Source of the DNA: Gracilaria domingensis
Taxonomy: Eukaryota > Rhodophyta > Florideophyceae > Gracilariales > Gracilariaceae
DNA: 64,000 nt
Direction of reading: 5' to 3'
NCBI GenBank assembly: GCA_022539475.1
Contig: VCMS01000169.1
Location: 1-64,000 of the forward strand
Made by a program: the position numbers and the translations under genes. Positions 21,272 to 31,724 of the stretch are shown here, piece after piece. Below the pieces are notes generated by a model. It did not search any database and was not told the DNA's origin. It was given only the letters and a program-made list of their open reading frames with translations. The stretch's first letter is position 1, and every line of letters starts with the position of its first letter.

Positions 21272-21690
21272 TGTAGAGCAAAACGCCCTGGAGAGGGATG
21301 CACTCAGGTTCTTTTCATATTTCGTTGATCCGTTACCGGCTTCGACACCTCATGTTATGAGAGGCTACTATGATAATGGCCCCATTTTAGGGTATGCCTT
21401 AGAAGGTTGGTGTTTCTGCACACGTGTGCCGGGTTGGTCCGATGTCGGGTGCGCCGTGGCAAGCCTGCCACGGTTTCACACGTGTAGAGTGTTGGTCGGC
21501 AGCGTCAGATAGTTAGATATTTTAGTTGATAATTTCAAGTGCCCTATGTAGGCGGCGGCACCTGCCGCCACTGTACTGGAAGTAAATCTCAAGGAGGCTT
21601 CTGGCTCTGACTTTCTTGCCGCTTGCGAACGGTCTTCGTCCCTAACCGGGCAAACCGCCGCAACGCTGGGCTATTCATCCAACCTCTACA
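21272..21690 (+). repeat. 3' LTR of element 3
   Basis: Begins TGTAGAGCAAAACG right after the purine tract GAGAAGGGGGAGA, the same edge as element 2's LTR read on its coding strand, and appears to end CTACA at 21690. It is about half the length of element 2's LTR; the right boundary is judged only from the TGTAG...CTACA ends. Confidence 0.65.
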
Positions 21691-21829
21691 ACTAAAGAGT
21701 TCTGGGCCGTCGTTACCTCATCTTTTCTACTGTTTCATTGTTATTAATTCCGTCATACGGCTCGTATCACTCTGCCCTGTTATACAGGTTTGGCCCACAT
21801 TTACTGGGAATATTTGCCGATCTCCCTAA

Positions 21830-22755
21830 TCAGTGCACCGCTGCGCGGCTCGTTTGTTGTCCTTTTTGCCCGACACCGTTGGCCTGGATATCTCCACTGG
21901 CTGTGGCACGCCGGAACATCCGGATACCTACGCCGAATTTTCCCCGGTTCTTTTCCGCGGCGCGGCTGTTATTTCCCGGCACGCGGGTTTGCACCACATG
22001 TTTCTCGTCTTTTCCGTTCTCGTTTTGCCTTCTGTGCTCTGGACTCTTGCGCTCTCGACAACGTACGGTCCGCCCTTTCGTCCGTTGTAAGTACTCTCTT
22101 GGACATTTCATGCTTGCATTCGTTTCATCGTTAGACCCAGTACCGTGCAGTTTTGCGTTTAAACGTCGCTGACGTTTGACTCCATACTTCTCCTGAGCCA
22201 AGCGTCTTTTTGTCACCATATCTTGACCAATTCCACGAATGCATTTCTTAGCTGCTGGATAATATTCGCCATCCTCAGCTCTCAGCGGATTCATTTTTAT
22301 ACGCGCATTAGCTAACGCAGCACATACCATAAAAATAGAATCGTATAATTTCTCCCACCAACGATACTTCACAGCCATAATTGTACACAGTGATCTCAAT
22401 CGTCCAAACCAATTTTCCACAATAATCCTATCAGAAGAAATTAATTTATTCTGATTTAAATCGTCTAGAGACAGACGACTGACCCGAGAATTCTTCTTAA
22501 GATGAAGAGCACGAATAAAATCCCTTGCACATTGGTAACCGTAATCGACGAGAACAGCCAATGTACTGGAAATTCCTCACATAAAATCCCAGTGTCAGTT
22601 ATTTTCATCTCGTTTTCAAATTTCTGCAGTGCATCTTTATAAAAATTCTCAAAGGTTTCATGAAAAGTATCAATATCGGCCTTGGATCCAAAATAGTGGG
22701 GCGTTACGAACACAGCCATTCCGTTAGGTAAAACAGAAACTTCCCTTTTGTATCT
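21830..22755 (-). pseudogene. PIF/Harbinger-like DDE transposase fragment
   Basis: C-terminal part of a DDE_Tnp_4-type transposase. Visible: VTPHYFGSKADIDTFHETF (22600-22720), then WAVLVDYGYQ with the second catalytic Asp, and SSDRIIVENWFGRLRSL with the catalytic Glu, then AALANARIKMNPLRAEDGEYY and a Lys/Arg-rich tail. The frame changes at about 22560 (HW | AVLVDYGYQ). Reading rightward toward its N-terminus it is open (KREVSVLPNGMAVFV) up to 22755, where the LTR of element 2 starts, so the LTR cut the gene. The first catalytic Asp is lost. I could not find the missing half beyond the other LTR. Confidence 0.75.
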
Positions 22756-23726
22756 TGTAGAGCAAAACCCCAGCGATGGGATCGTCTCTCAAGGCGTTCG
22801 AGTCCTTGCCCTCTAGACGAGGTGAACTCAGTGGTGAGCCCTCCGAACACGGATAGTGCTGGTGTAAGACGGCCCTTGGTACGGGATATATCTACGGAGG
22901 TTGAGGGGTGAACGGGTCTTATCCAGGAATCGGGCGAAAAGTGACGGAATGGCCAGGAGGAAAGGTACCGTAGAGCGGTGTGAGCCCTAGGTAGAAGGGG
23001 GAAAAAGAAGGGAAAAACAAAGGAGGAACGCTTGGCGGGGCGTGCGACAAGCGGCAACAGACCCGGCGACGGGAGACAAGGGTTGTGTATTAAGCCCATG
23101 CGGCAGTAACTCTGTACAGAGACGGAAAAACCCCCTGACACAGGTAAGCAGTAATCTGCAAGAAAAGAAGAGTAAAACAACGGTCCGAAGACGGAAATAA
23201 GCCCGAGGGCAACAGCTGTGTAGGTCAGTAGTGCCTGAATGATCCCGAGGGATGAATTCAGTCCGTACCGTACGCGGTGACTCTCCTGAGGGAGTTGTGC
23301 ACTTCGCGCAGGCGAACTTGGTTCAGAGCCGAACTCGGTTACCCTTTACTGAAGGAGGAGGTGACCGGGAGGTCACCTCTTATATCGTAACCGATAAATT
23401 AGCTAAACTAAATTGAATAATCTAATGCACACCTAAGCAGGTCCACACACGTGGTGCACGTGACAACCGGCGGCAGCGGCCAGTAAAATATCCGACAATC
23501 ATAACAAATCATGTGTGTACACACCCATTCCTATACACGCGTACACGCGACCAATACTCATCTGCGCCACGTCATGGCCGACCCCTCAGGGTGCCATACC
23601 TCAATACTGCCAAAAAGTAACCCATCCGTGGGCCAATACTCATACCTTCCGAATACCCGGAATCATCCTTACCAGGAGTTTATGAAAACCATCCCCGTGT
23701 ACCGGGCCAGCACGTTTTGCTCTACA
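22756..23726 (-). repeat. 3' LTR of element 2
   Basis: 971 bp with 13-bp inverted ends (TGTAGAGCAAAAC / GTTTTGCTCTACA). Includes the dyad GGTGACCGGGAGGTCACC near 23360. The adjoining internal bases 23727-23740, read on the minus strand, give AAGTAGGGGGATA, the polypurine tract that primes plus-strand DNA. Confidence 0.93.
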
Positions 23727-23806
23727 TATCCCCCTACTTAGCGCAGAAAACATCCAGTTTGCAAGCGGAGACTCATCAGCGAGCGAGTATATAAGCGTGG
23801 TCCGCC

Positions 23807-25621
23807 ATGGACATATCCGAGATTCCGGTTCCTCGTCACAACGAGACACACGCGCAAGCGCACTCAACTTCTCTGCACTCAGACGATTCAGTACTTGAAG
23901 TTTCTTCTGCGGTCGACGATTCGATGAACCCTCACCAGGGCGACGAGCAGCATTCCCAAGCCGGGGTTCCGAACGTTTCGGGTCCCGCAACTCCTGAGAC
24001 AGGGTATCTCGGCGGTTTCGCCTCCGCTACTCTGCCTCAAAGTCAACATCACACGACTACACCGAATCCGGTCGACGTCGCGGCGTGGAATTCCGCCCAG
24101 GCGGTGCCCTCGCTGGCGACTCCAGCTGGCTGGATAGCGCGTGAATCGCTCCTTGTTCAAGATCCGACTACCGGAGGAAGCTGGGCCTATTCCAGAGCGC
24201 CCTGGTTTCAACCGACAGCGGTTCGCAACAGTGCGTTGATGGATTCATATACCGAGAACGGTATGCTGCCTGGCGGCCTACACCGAGATATGGTGGATTC
24301 CTTGGATTGGAGACACCGCGTGGCGGTCGCACCTCACGTGTTGTCACGGAAACGGCGCGGCCGTGGACACGAAACGCTGGATGAAGCGCGTGCGGCTATG
24401 GCGCGATTGGCATACTTTCGGAAGGACCGAGCCTCGTTCCCCGACAGGATTCTCGAGTCATACGGGTTCGACCTTTTCCGGTTCCGAACTTACGGAGAGA
24501 TCAAATATGGCGCGAACCTCGCGGACTTTCAAGGGGCGGAAAACTTCCCGGAGTCGATGCCGGCGGACCTTCTCCTGTTCAAAAGGCCTATCCTGCGAGC
24601 GGAGTTCCGATATCTACATCGCCCTTCGGGAGAGGGAAGCTTCTTCGACCGACTGCGAAACGAACGCAAATGGCGATCCCGGTTCGGGTATCTGATTCCA
24701 CACCAGAACATGGAGGTTGAACGTTTGCGTCCGGATGCACTAGCGGATCGATTCGCTCCACTCCCATCGTGGTGGGCTCACTATGAGGTACCACGCGGGT
24801 GTTTCCCGGAATTGCCTTCGTGCATCTCCTATGTGAGGTCACGCATGATTGCCAATCCGCACTCGGAGTATTGGATGCTCTTCATGGCCGAATAGGCCCC
24901 TCGCGTTGCCGCGTTTATGCTATGGGAAGCATACGACCAGAAGCGTGTTTGGTGTTTGTCTCCGAGGTTACGGAATGTGATTAGATCACTGGACTTATAC
25001 ACCGCGCTCTGTTAGGGCGACAACGTCAGAGAGGTCATCAGCCTTATAGATCTCACTATTCCATTGATTGGAGTACCGTTCCGGCAGAAAACGTCCCCAG
25101 GGGCACTCGTTCGCACTACGACCGTTCGCGAGGGCGAAGACATCGGGGGTGCCGGTGACTTCGTGTATTACGATCCCTGGGAGGGCGTGACCGTCCCGAA
25201 GGAGCGGGCTCTCGTCCTACGCGGAATTTCTCGAGTGGTTCCGAGCGATCACCCTATTGGGTTTATGTTTTCCGACAACTATTACTCCGTAGCAGAGGAG
25301 GACGATCCAATGGTGGATGATACTGTGGAAGACCCAGCAATGGGAGGTCCGTCGGCGGTTTTCGCAGGGGTTCTGGTTGTCGGAGGGGCGGCTGCGCCAG
25401 TTGCTCCTATCGATTGGAGGGTTGGCCCTTCGCAGGGGAATATCGATCGTCGCGTGATAGCGATGCGCAACCAACTCATCGAACTTTGGGTGCCGGTTCC
25501 ACCGGATATGTACGACCTCGGCCAGCTGTTGGCCTTGGGCGCGCAGGCTTTCGCGAGTCAGCCTCCCCAAGCGGGGCCGTCCAACCCTGGAGATGCCGGT
25601 CCTTCGACAGGATGGCAGTGA
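23807..25621 (+). pseudogene. Antisense accessory ORF of element 2, 605 codons, two internal stops
   Basis: One frame from the ATG at 23807 (MDISEIPVPRHNETHAQ) to the TGA at 25619-25621, broken by TAG at 24893-24895 and TAG at 25013-25015, plus a short frame disturbance near 25050-25120. Regions: Ser/His/Pro-rich N-terminus; LDWRHRVAVAPHVLSRKRRG; FRTYGEIKYG; RPILRAEFRYLHRP; RNERKWRSRFGYLIPHQNME; then after the first stop PRVAAFMLWEAYDQKRVW; GGAGDFVYYDPW; HPIGFMFSDN; acidic patch; Gly/Pro tail. The first 362 codons are fully open. At the first TAG element 3 has TGG (Trp), so the stop is a point change. A TATATAAG lies at 23788-23795, very close to the ATG. I recognise no known domain, signal peptide or membrane span; a nuclear or capsid-associated role is only a guess. 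Confidence 0.75.
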
Positions 25622-25986
25622 TCCCAACGGTGGGTTCCCTCCATGATGGGCTGTGGTAGGCTCTGCGACCAACGGACTGCGCAATAGCTAGCGGTACAAC
25701 TTCTCCTTAGAATAAAATCGACTTCGACATCAGTTCCTTCATAACCGGATTACGGTTCAATGCCTTTGGCGCACCATCGTTCCAATACGATTCTCCATTA
25801 CGCGTGTAGCTTCACGACATATTCACACGGACCGTCAGACGGTAGTTCGCTTCTTTCCGATAAATCGGCGTCCGTTACACGGAATTCGTCTTTCTTCTCT
25901 TATCCCTTTAATACTTCCTTCCGTAGGAACAACCCACATCTCTTGGTAGTTCCATCAATAATTCTCCCACAAGTGGGCCCGTCGGT

Positions 25987-26223
25987 TCACCTCACGGCAC
26001 AGTAGTACTGCCACCCTACCTGGGCTGCGTCCAAGTTTGGAGGTGGCGGTAGGCGCTTGCGCCGGTAGTAGGCGAGAACCTTCGATCGAGGCAGATGTTC
26101 GATCGGCTCGAAAGTATCCTCCTCAGGGAAGTATCCGTACCAACGGACTTGGTATACAGTCTCCCCATCGCGGTTCACGACGTCACTCACGATGCGTTCG
26201 ATAACGAATTCCTGTGGGAACAC
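25987..26223 (-). CDS. Chromodomain (element 2)
   Basis: MFPQEFVIERIVSDVVNRDG, VYQVRWYGYFPEEDTFEPIE, then SKVLAYYRRKRLPPPP and LDAAQVGWQYYCAVR. The cage residues are recognisable: Phe in EFVIERI, then Trp and Tyr in VRWYGY. It would read a histone methyl mark and direct integration. Unusually, about 815 bases without an open frame separate it from the integrase frame ending at 27039, whereas chromoviral chromodomains are normally fused to integrase. A TAA stands four codons before the Met. Confidence 0.82.
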   Translation of the reverse strand: MFPQEFVIERIVSDVVNRDGETVYQVRWYGYFPEEDTFEPIEHLPRSKVLAYYRRKRLPPPPNLDAAQVGWQYYCAVR

Positions 26224-27038
26224 TTCCCGTTAGCTGGCTTCCATGGCGTATGGGCCACTCCTGCTGACGCAGTTTCACCTGGAGAGGTTCTGTAGCTGCC
26301 TAAAATCACGCAGGTGAAGCTTTCCAAGTGTTGGAGACGGGCTTACTTCCGCAGTTTTCCACGCATTCCGGTGCGGCGGCCGTACTGTAACTCGCGTGCT
26401 ACGCCTTCTATCCTCTAGCTAGAGGGATAGTTGCAAAGCTCTCGAACAGACGAGTCCAACGATATCGCGTTATTCGCCGACAGTCGAGAGACCGAAAAAC
26501 GGTAATACTTCCGGTTGACGACTCTCCCGGCCTTCATCGGGATAACCGTTTCGGTGACGGAATTGCGTACGGCACTCCCTTGACAGGGCGGTGGTTTGTC
26601 CGGCCACGGGGCGTGTGACACGAGCTCTGATTGGCTCTACGTCACAGATTGGCCACCACGACAATCATGCGCATGCCGTGCTCGGCCACCCGTTCGCGAA
26701 AGGTCGCCTACCGCTCATTAGGGCTTTCCACGTTGTAACGTGCATCGCGTGGCACGCGCCTGGTGCTGTCAGGCCCCGTGTCACGGATATTGCACGGGTG
26801 CAGTGGCGATGGAATGCCAGGGCTCCCGGAGCCACTCCACGCACAAAGTGGTGCACACCGTAGAGTGTAGGCTTCCATGATATCGTTCAAAATCCCACAA
26901 GGTAATCCATAATGAGTGGTAATATTCAGCACAACTCGTTCACGAGGCTTCCCCTTTCAGGGTTGCAGCGCTATTCTTCCGCGTATGGCGGCTGGTCCGG
27001 ATCAGCAGAAACTGTCTTCACAGTTCGGCTGTCATTCC
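26224..27038. other. Non-coding gap between integrase and chromodomain (element 2)
   Basis: No minus-strand frame connects integrase to the chromodomain here. Possible explanations: decayed hinge, an insertion, or an intron; I saw no convincing splice pair or terminal repeats. Confidence 0.4.
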
Positions 27039-28547
27039 CTACGCGGTTACGCGACTTCGAGCAGTTAGCAATCCATGATGGGTAGCTGCTTCTGCGGCGG
27101 CGTCGCGTCTGTCGCGCGCACGTTCCGTGGTAACGGAGACCGATACGGCGGAGTCCTCACGGTTGGGGTGCGACAAGGCAACTGAGGCACTAGATTCTTC
27201 TACGGGAGCGACTGGATTGTCAGTGTGGATAACATTTCCCGTGGTTGGGGAACCGGGCGACACCGGAGCGTCAACGCCATTCGCAGCAGCTGCGGCATCC
27301 TCCCCCTCTTTAGGTGGCGCCACGGACTCCATCAGAAGATAGGGTGGGGGGGTTACTCTTGTAAATACTCGTGAAGAGTCGTTGGAATTCGTCCAAGTAG
27401 TAGAAAGTTCAGTTCTGTGGTCAGAAGTACCTACTGTAGGTAGATCAATTAATCCTCGGCCCGGGTGCGGAAGAATCGCCGGGCGCGACCGTAGTGTAGC
27501 GGCTGTTGACGGTTCTGCCTCCTGTTGAGGATCCTCTGACTGGTTATTGGTTGAGGTGGGCCCGGTTGCGGTGGGTGGCGTCTTGGCGGGCACACCGTGG
27601 TCACGCGAGATTCGTTCATGACGTCCGTCAATGTCGAGTACGACGGTATCCGGATTGACTGAAATGACTCGATATGGTCCATCAGCGATGGGGGAGAGCT
27701 TATGTCCCTTTTCCTTGTCAGGATTGTAATACTCCTTCCGAAGGAACACAAAGCTGTTGGGCTCTACCACCACTGGTGTACCGCGAAGTCGGCGATCGAA
27801 ATTGAGCTTGTACGTAAGCTGTGTCTTGTCCATGGCCTTCCGGGCTACCGGTACCATCTTGGTCAACCAATTTTTCCAGGTGTCCTTGTACATCCGTGGT
27901 GACGGGAAAAACGCTAGCGTCGGTTGTGATTCGATTGCTACCGGTGGCGGTATCCTCGAAAGAACGAGTGCAAACGGCGAAAGCTTCGTTACCCGATGCA
28001 CCTGGGTGTTATACGCGTACGTAATAGCATCGGTGCACAAGTACCAATCCTTTGGGTGATCCGCAAGATAGGATCGTAATGCGTTAAGCATTGTACGATT
28101 AAATCGTTCCACCTGCCCATTACACTGGGAATGATAGGTTGTTGTAAACAAATTCTTGACATCCAAGATACGGCATACGTCCATAAAGAACTTTGACGCA
28201 AACTGCGAGCCATTTTCTGAAAGCAGATTAACGGGTGGCCCGTAAGTGAAGACCCAATGCGTCACAAATGCTTGTGCAACTGCTGCTGCAGTGATCCACT
28301 TCAACGGAACCGTTCGCATTAACTTCGAAAACTTGTCCGTAATAACCAGGAGATACCTGTGACCGCGTGCGGTTCGAATTAATTCGCCCAGAATGTCGAT
28401 AGCGACGAACTCCAAAAGAATCCGAGCTGGGAACAGCGTCATCGACTTCGAATTTCGTCGGAGTTTGAGGTTGTTCTTGGCGCATTCCGTGCATGAACGG
28501 CGTACTGCGTAGCAGTCGAATGCCATAGCTGGTCAATAAAAGTCTCT
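27039..28547 (-). pseudogene. Integrase with variable Pro/Thr/Ser-rich tail (element 2)
   Basis: Same frame as the upstream pol but preceded by two TGA codons (near 28530 and 28548). The zinc-binding half spans the stops: HISHYAKIGGHSGG, then RSCTECAKNN. Core: VAIDILGELIRT with catalytic Asp; NLLSENGSQF, where the second catalytic Asp is Glu (SEN instead of SDN); SQCNGQVERFNRTM with the catalytic Glu. The GPY/F-like module is GPYRVISVNPDTVVLDIDG. After about residue 300 the tail is disordered (Pro, Thr, Ser, Asn) to the stop at 27039. Asp-to-Glu at the catalytic site normally abolishes strand transfer. Confidence 0.9.
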
Positions 28548-29366
28548 TCAGAGAGTTAGATACAACTTCCTGCCACCAGAGTGTCCCCCAATCTTTGCAT
28601 AGTGGGATATATGGAGAGCCCTCCATTGTAGGGAGTGTGGAACCACAATTTGAGGGCGTGGCCCAAAAATCCTGACAAGGAATCCCTGATCGTTGGTTAG
28701 AAAGGGTATCTTGAAACCCCCGTTGAGTCGGGCCCTTATCTGAGTACAGAAAGGATCCCCGTGTTGTTCACGTATTACCTCTTCAGCGGTAATGGGTTCA
28801 AATGAGCCAGGCGGTGGCTTGGCCGTTTCTGCGGCGAGAATATCGTCACAGACGTCATCCGTAATTTCGGAGTCTTCCTCCCATTCTTCCACCAAGAAGC
28901 ATGGTATGTGATCGTCGTCGACAGGTTCTGCTTCACGAGACGTTCCTAAACGGGAAAGCGCGTCAGCCTGCATATTCAGGATTCCCCGTTTGTACCGGAC
29001 GTCAAAATCGAATTCCGATAAGCGGAGACGCCAACACATAAGGCGACCCGACGGCTTGGAGATCTCCATAAGCCAGCGGAGAGCCGAATAATCGGTATGT
29101 ACCTGAAAATGGGTTCCCATGAGATAGGGTCTTAAGGTAGACAGCGCCCAAACGACGGCGAGACACTCTTTCTCAGAGACTGAGTAATTACGCTCATCCA
29201 CGTTCAATGAACGAGACCAGTGTCCAACTGGACGTCGCTCGCCTTCCTTCGAGACTTGAAACAATGCACACCCCACTTGGTGGTCACTGGAATCAGTATC
29301 AAATTCATATTGAAGCCCTGGAGTGGCCAACGCCAAAATCGGCGGAGACGTAACAGCGTCGATTCA
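28548..29366 (-). pseudogene. RNase H domain and linker (element 2)
   Basis: Continues the pol frame after a TGA at 29364-29366 (AFSS-stop-IDAVTSPPILAL; Arg would be expected). Features: YEFDTDSSDHQVG with catalytic Asp, NYSVSEKECLAVVWAL with catalytic Glu, FQVHTDYSALRWL with catalytic Asp, MQADALSRLG with the last acid. An acidic linker (DDDHIPCFLVEEWEED) follows, as in element 1. It removes the RNA template during reverse transcription. Confidence 0.92.
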
Positions 29367-31523
29367 CGACGAAAAGGCGGATGCTTCCGCATCGCCGAAT
29401 GTTTCCAGATTAACTGGCTGTCCTTTCCTGAGAAGGGAGTTGAGAGGAGCTGCAGCATCAGCGAAATTCGGGACGAACCGACGGTAAACATTACACAAAC
29501 CGAGAAATGATCGGAGTTTCGTTTGAGTTGTCGGATGTTTCGCTTCTTTCAGCGACTTCACCCTTACCTCGTCAACCGAGAGTTTCCTTGGGCGGATAAT
29601 GTGGCCCAGGTATTGCACCGAGTCGGTAAAAAATTCGCATTTCTTGAGCTTCAAGGTAACACCTGCGTCACGCAGAACCTGCATCACTTCCCTCACATGG
29701 GACATATGTTCATCCATACTGTTGGAAAATACGACAATGTCGACCAAGTACACAAGACAAGTCTTCCACTTGAATCTGGCCAACAGAATGTCAATCGCGC
29801 GCTGAAACGTAGCCAGAGCATTCGTTACCCCGAAGGGCATCCGTCTGAAACAGTACAGTCCTTGGTGACATACAAACGCGGTCTTGTCGCGATCTTCCTT
29901 TCGAATTGGAACCTGCCAGTAACCCCAATTGGCGTCAAGGGCGGTAAATACTCTGGCGCTTCCCAGCGAGTCGATGTACTCATCCATCGGTGGAATCGGA
30001 TACACGTCTTTCATGGTAACGGCGTTGAGTCGCCTGTAATCGATGCAAAAACGCCACGATCCATCCGACTTCGGAACAAGTACAACGGGCGATGCCCATG
30101 ACGACTGAGTTGGCTCAATTACGTCGGCACGTAGCATCTTCTCGACTTGAGACTTTTCTTCTTCCCGCGCTTTCGGGCTTGCCCGATACGGGTGTTGCGC
30201 GATTGGGCGAGTATCTGGGAGCAGATCAATACGGTGCTCCGTAATTCCAATTGTTCCAAGGAAACCGTCCCACATGGGAGTAGATTCTCTGAGCATGTCT
30301 CGCAACTTCTCGCGATGAGACGCTGGGACATGGTCCAGATTCAACTTTTCTAATTCCTCAACAGGATTAGTCTGTTCTGTGCCAGGGGGTAGCGCTGATT
30401 TAACCGGAATGAACGTTCGTTCATGACCCGAACTAACTAGATTCACCTCTTCAGTAGCGACTGCTTCCGGTACGGCGGAGTTTCCATATCTGGAGGAATC
30501 CGACAAAACGGAGTTTCCAGGACGCACCTCTCCCTCCTTGGCTTCGGGCACACCGAGGACCTCGGACATTGGGATTCTCGTCTGTACGAGCGCCTTCGGA
30601 TGCGGCAGGACCGAACCCAGTACCTGGTGCTTGACTAGCCACTGAGTGGTTTTGCAAAAGTTAGCAACCAGTACCTCGAAAGGTTGATCGGGCTCGATAG
30701 AAACAACAACATTAGCTAAAGCGAGCTGTCGCTGATCGTATAAAGATGAAGACCGTTGAACTAGTCGAATTCCATGTTGTTTCGAGACGCACTGCACCCA
30801 CATCTGAGATTCCGGCGGGATTGAAACGGATTTCGCTATGCGAAGCTTTGTTGATTTCGGATCAACGTCTGGAACCTCCTGAGCCACAGGTAGTGGAACG
30901 CGCTTCCGGATTGCGCGCCTCAACGGCTTCCGAACAATTGGAATGGTTGTACCGTCTTCCATTTCCACGGTTTTCGCCCTCGGGCGTACCGCTTCGACAA
31001 AGCGGTCGCAAAATTCACAACCGAGTATAACCGGTGCAGCGAGTGAATCGCAGACAACAAATTCAAGTTTCACCACGTAGGTGCCAAGTCTCACTGTGAG
31101 AGTTAAGTAACCAATCGTGCGCAACAGGTTATTGTTCGCGTCAGCGATATCCAAGTCTGGACCATAGCGAATGAATTCCCGAAGTGCCGGGGGCACTAAC
31201 GAAGAGTGAATGAGATTGGGCGCAGCGCCCGTGTCTAACACAGACAGTTGACGAACCATAAACTGGTGTGATAAGACGAGGTAGGCGTAAACCTTATAAT
31301 TCCTCTTGGCCATCACAAGGACTGTATCCGGGTTACAGAAATTTCGGGACCGTACCCACGGACGACGGAGAACCGTTAAAAGCTCTGAGTCTACGTCAGA
31401 TTGAGCCATCTTCCTCGTAAGGATCTTCCTCGCAAGGAAAGTGACCTGGGAGCGAAGCGGCGGCGCCTCGGGCGTCTCCGACTTCGGCTCAGGAGACGCC
31501 CCTCCCGCAGGGGGAACTCCCAA
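29367..31523 (-). pseudogene. Protease and reverse transcriptase (element 2), RT active site mutated
   Basis: 719-codon open frame. Protease: VLDTGAAPNLIHSS (about residues 95-110) and VILGCEFCDRFV. RT: EPTQSSWASPVVLVPK, FCIDYRRLNAVTMKD, FTALDANWGYWQV with the first catalytic Asp, MPFGVTNALATFQ, and VYLVDIVVFSNS where YxDD is expected: the codon for the first Asp of the pair is GTC (Val). That single change should kill polymerase activity. The thumb, connection and FVPNFADAAAPLN follow. The frame is given from its open start; the true processing site with Gag is unknown, and the first codon is not ATG. Confidence 0.93.
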
Positions 31524-31724
31524 GTTTAGTTTTTCTGGGCGGAGTTGGCCGGCGACGGCAAACTCTGCTCAGATTGGGAAACAGAATTCCCGGGTTCGGG
31601 GTTGGTCACAGCTACCTGTTCAGCCTGGTTCCGAGGTTGCTCAGTTCGAACGTTCTGTCCTGCAACAGGATTGCCAAACTTGGCCCTTTGCTCTTCATAA
31701 TTCTTACTCGGAACACGAGCACGG

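Larger units (their letters stand above)
18737..21690 (+). mobile_element. 3' part of a plus-strand chromodomain Ty3/gypsy element (element 3)
   Basis: Order on the plus strand: chromodomain (18737-19039), antisense ORF (19414-21218, minus strand), polypurine tract (about 21258-21271), LTR (21272-21690). This is the same order as in element 2, in the opposite orientation. Gag, reverse transcriptase and integrase core are missing. The chromodomain tail ends LDKAQVG, matching LDAAQVG in element 2. Confidence 0.75.

Noticed and set aside
22704-23180. Open frames inside the two LTRs (also 33767-34201)
   Set aside because: They translate LTR sequence and appear in both LTRs only because these are copies of each other; no protein motif.
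23788-23795. TATATAAG as promoter of the antisense ORF
   Set aside because: It lies only about 12 bases before the ATG, so transcription from it would start inside the coding region. Noted in the ORF entry but not called a promoter.
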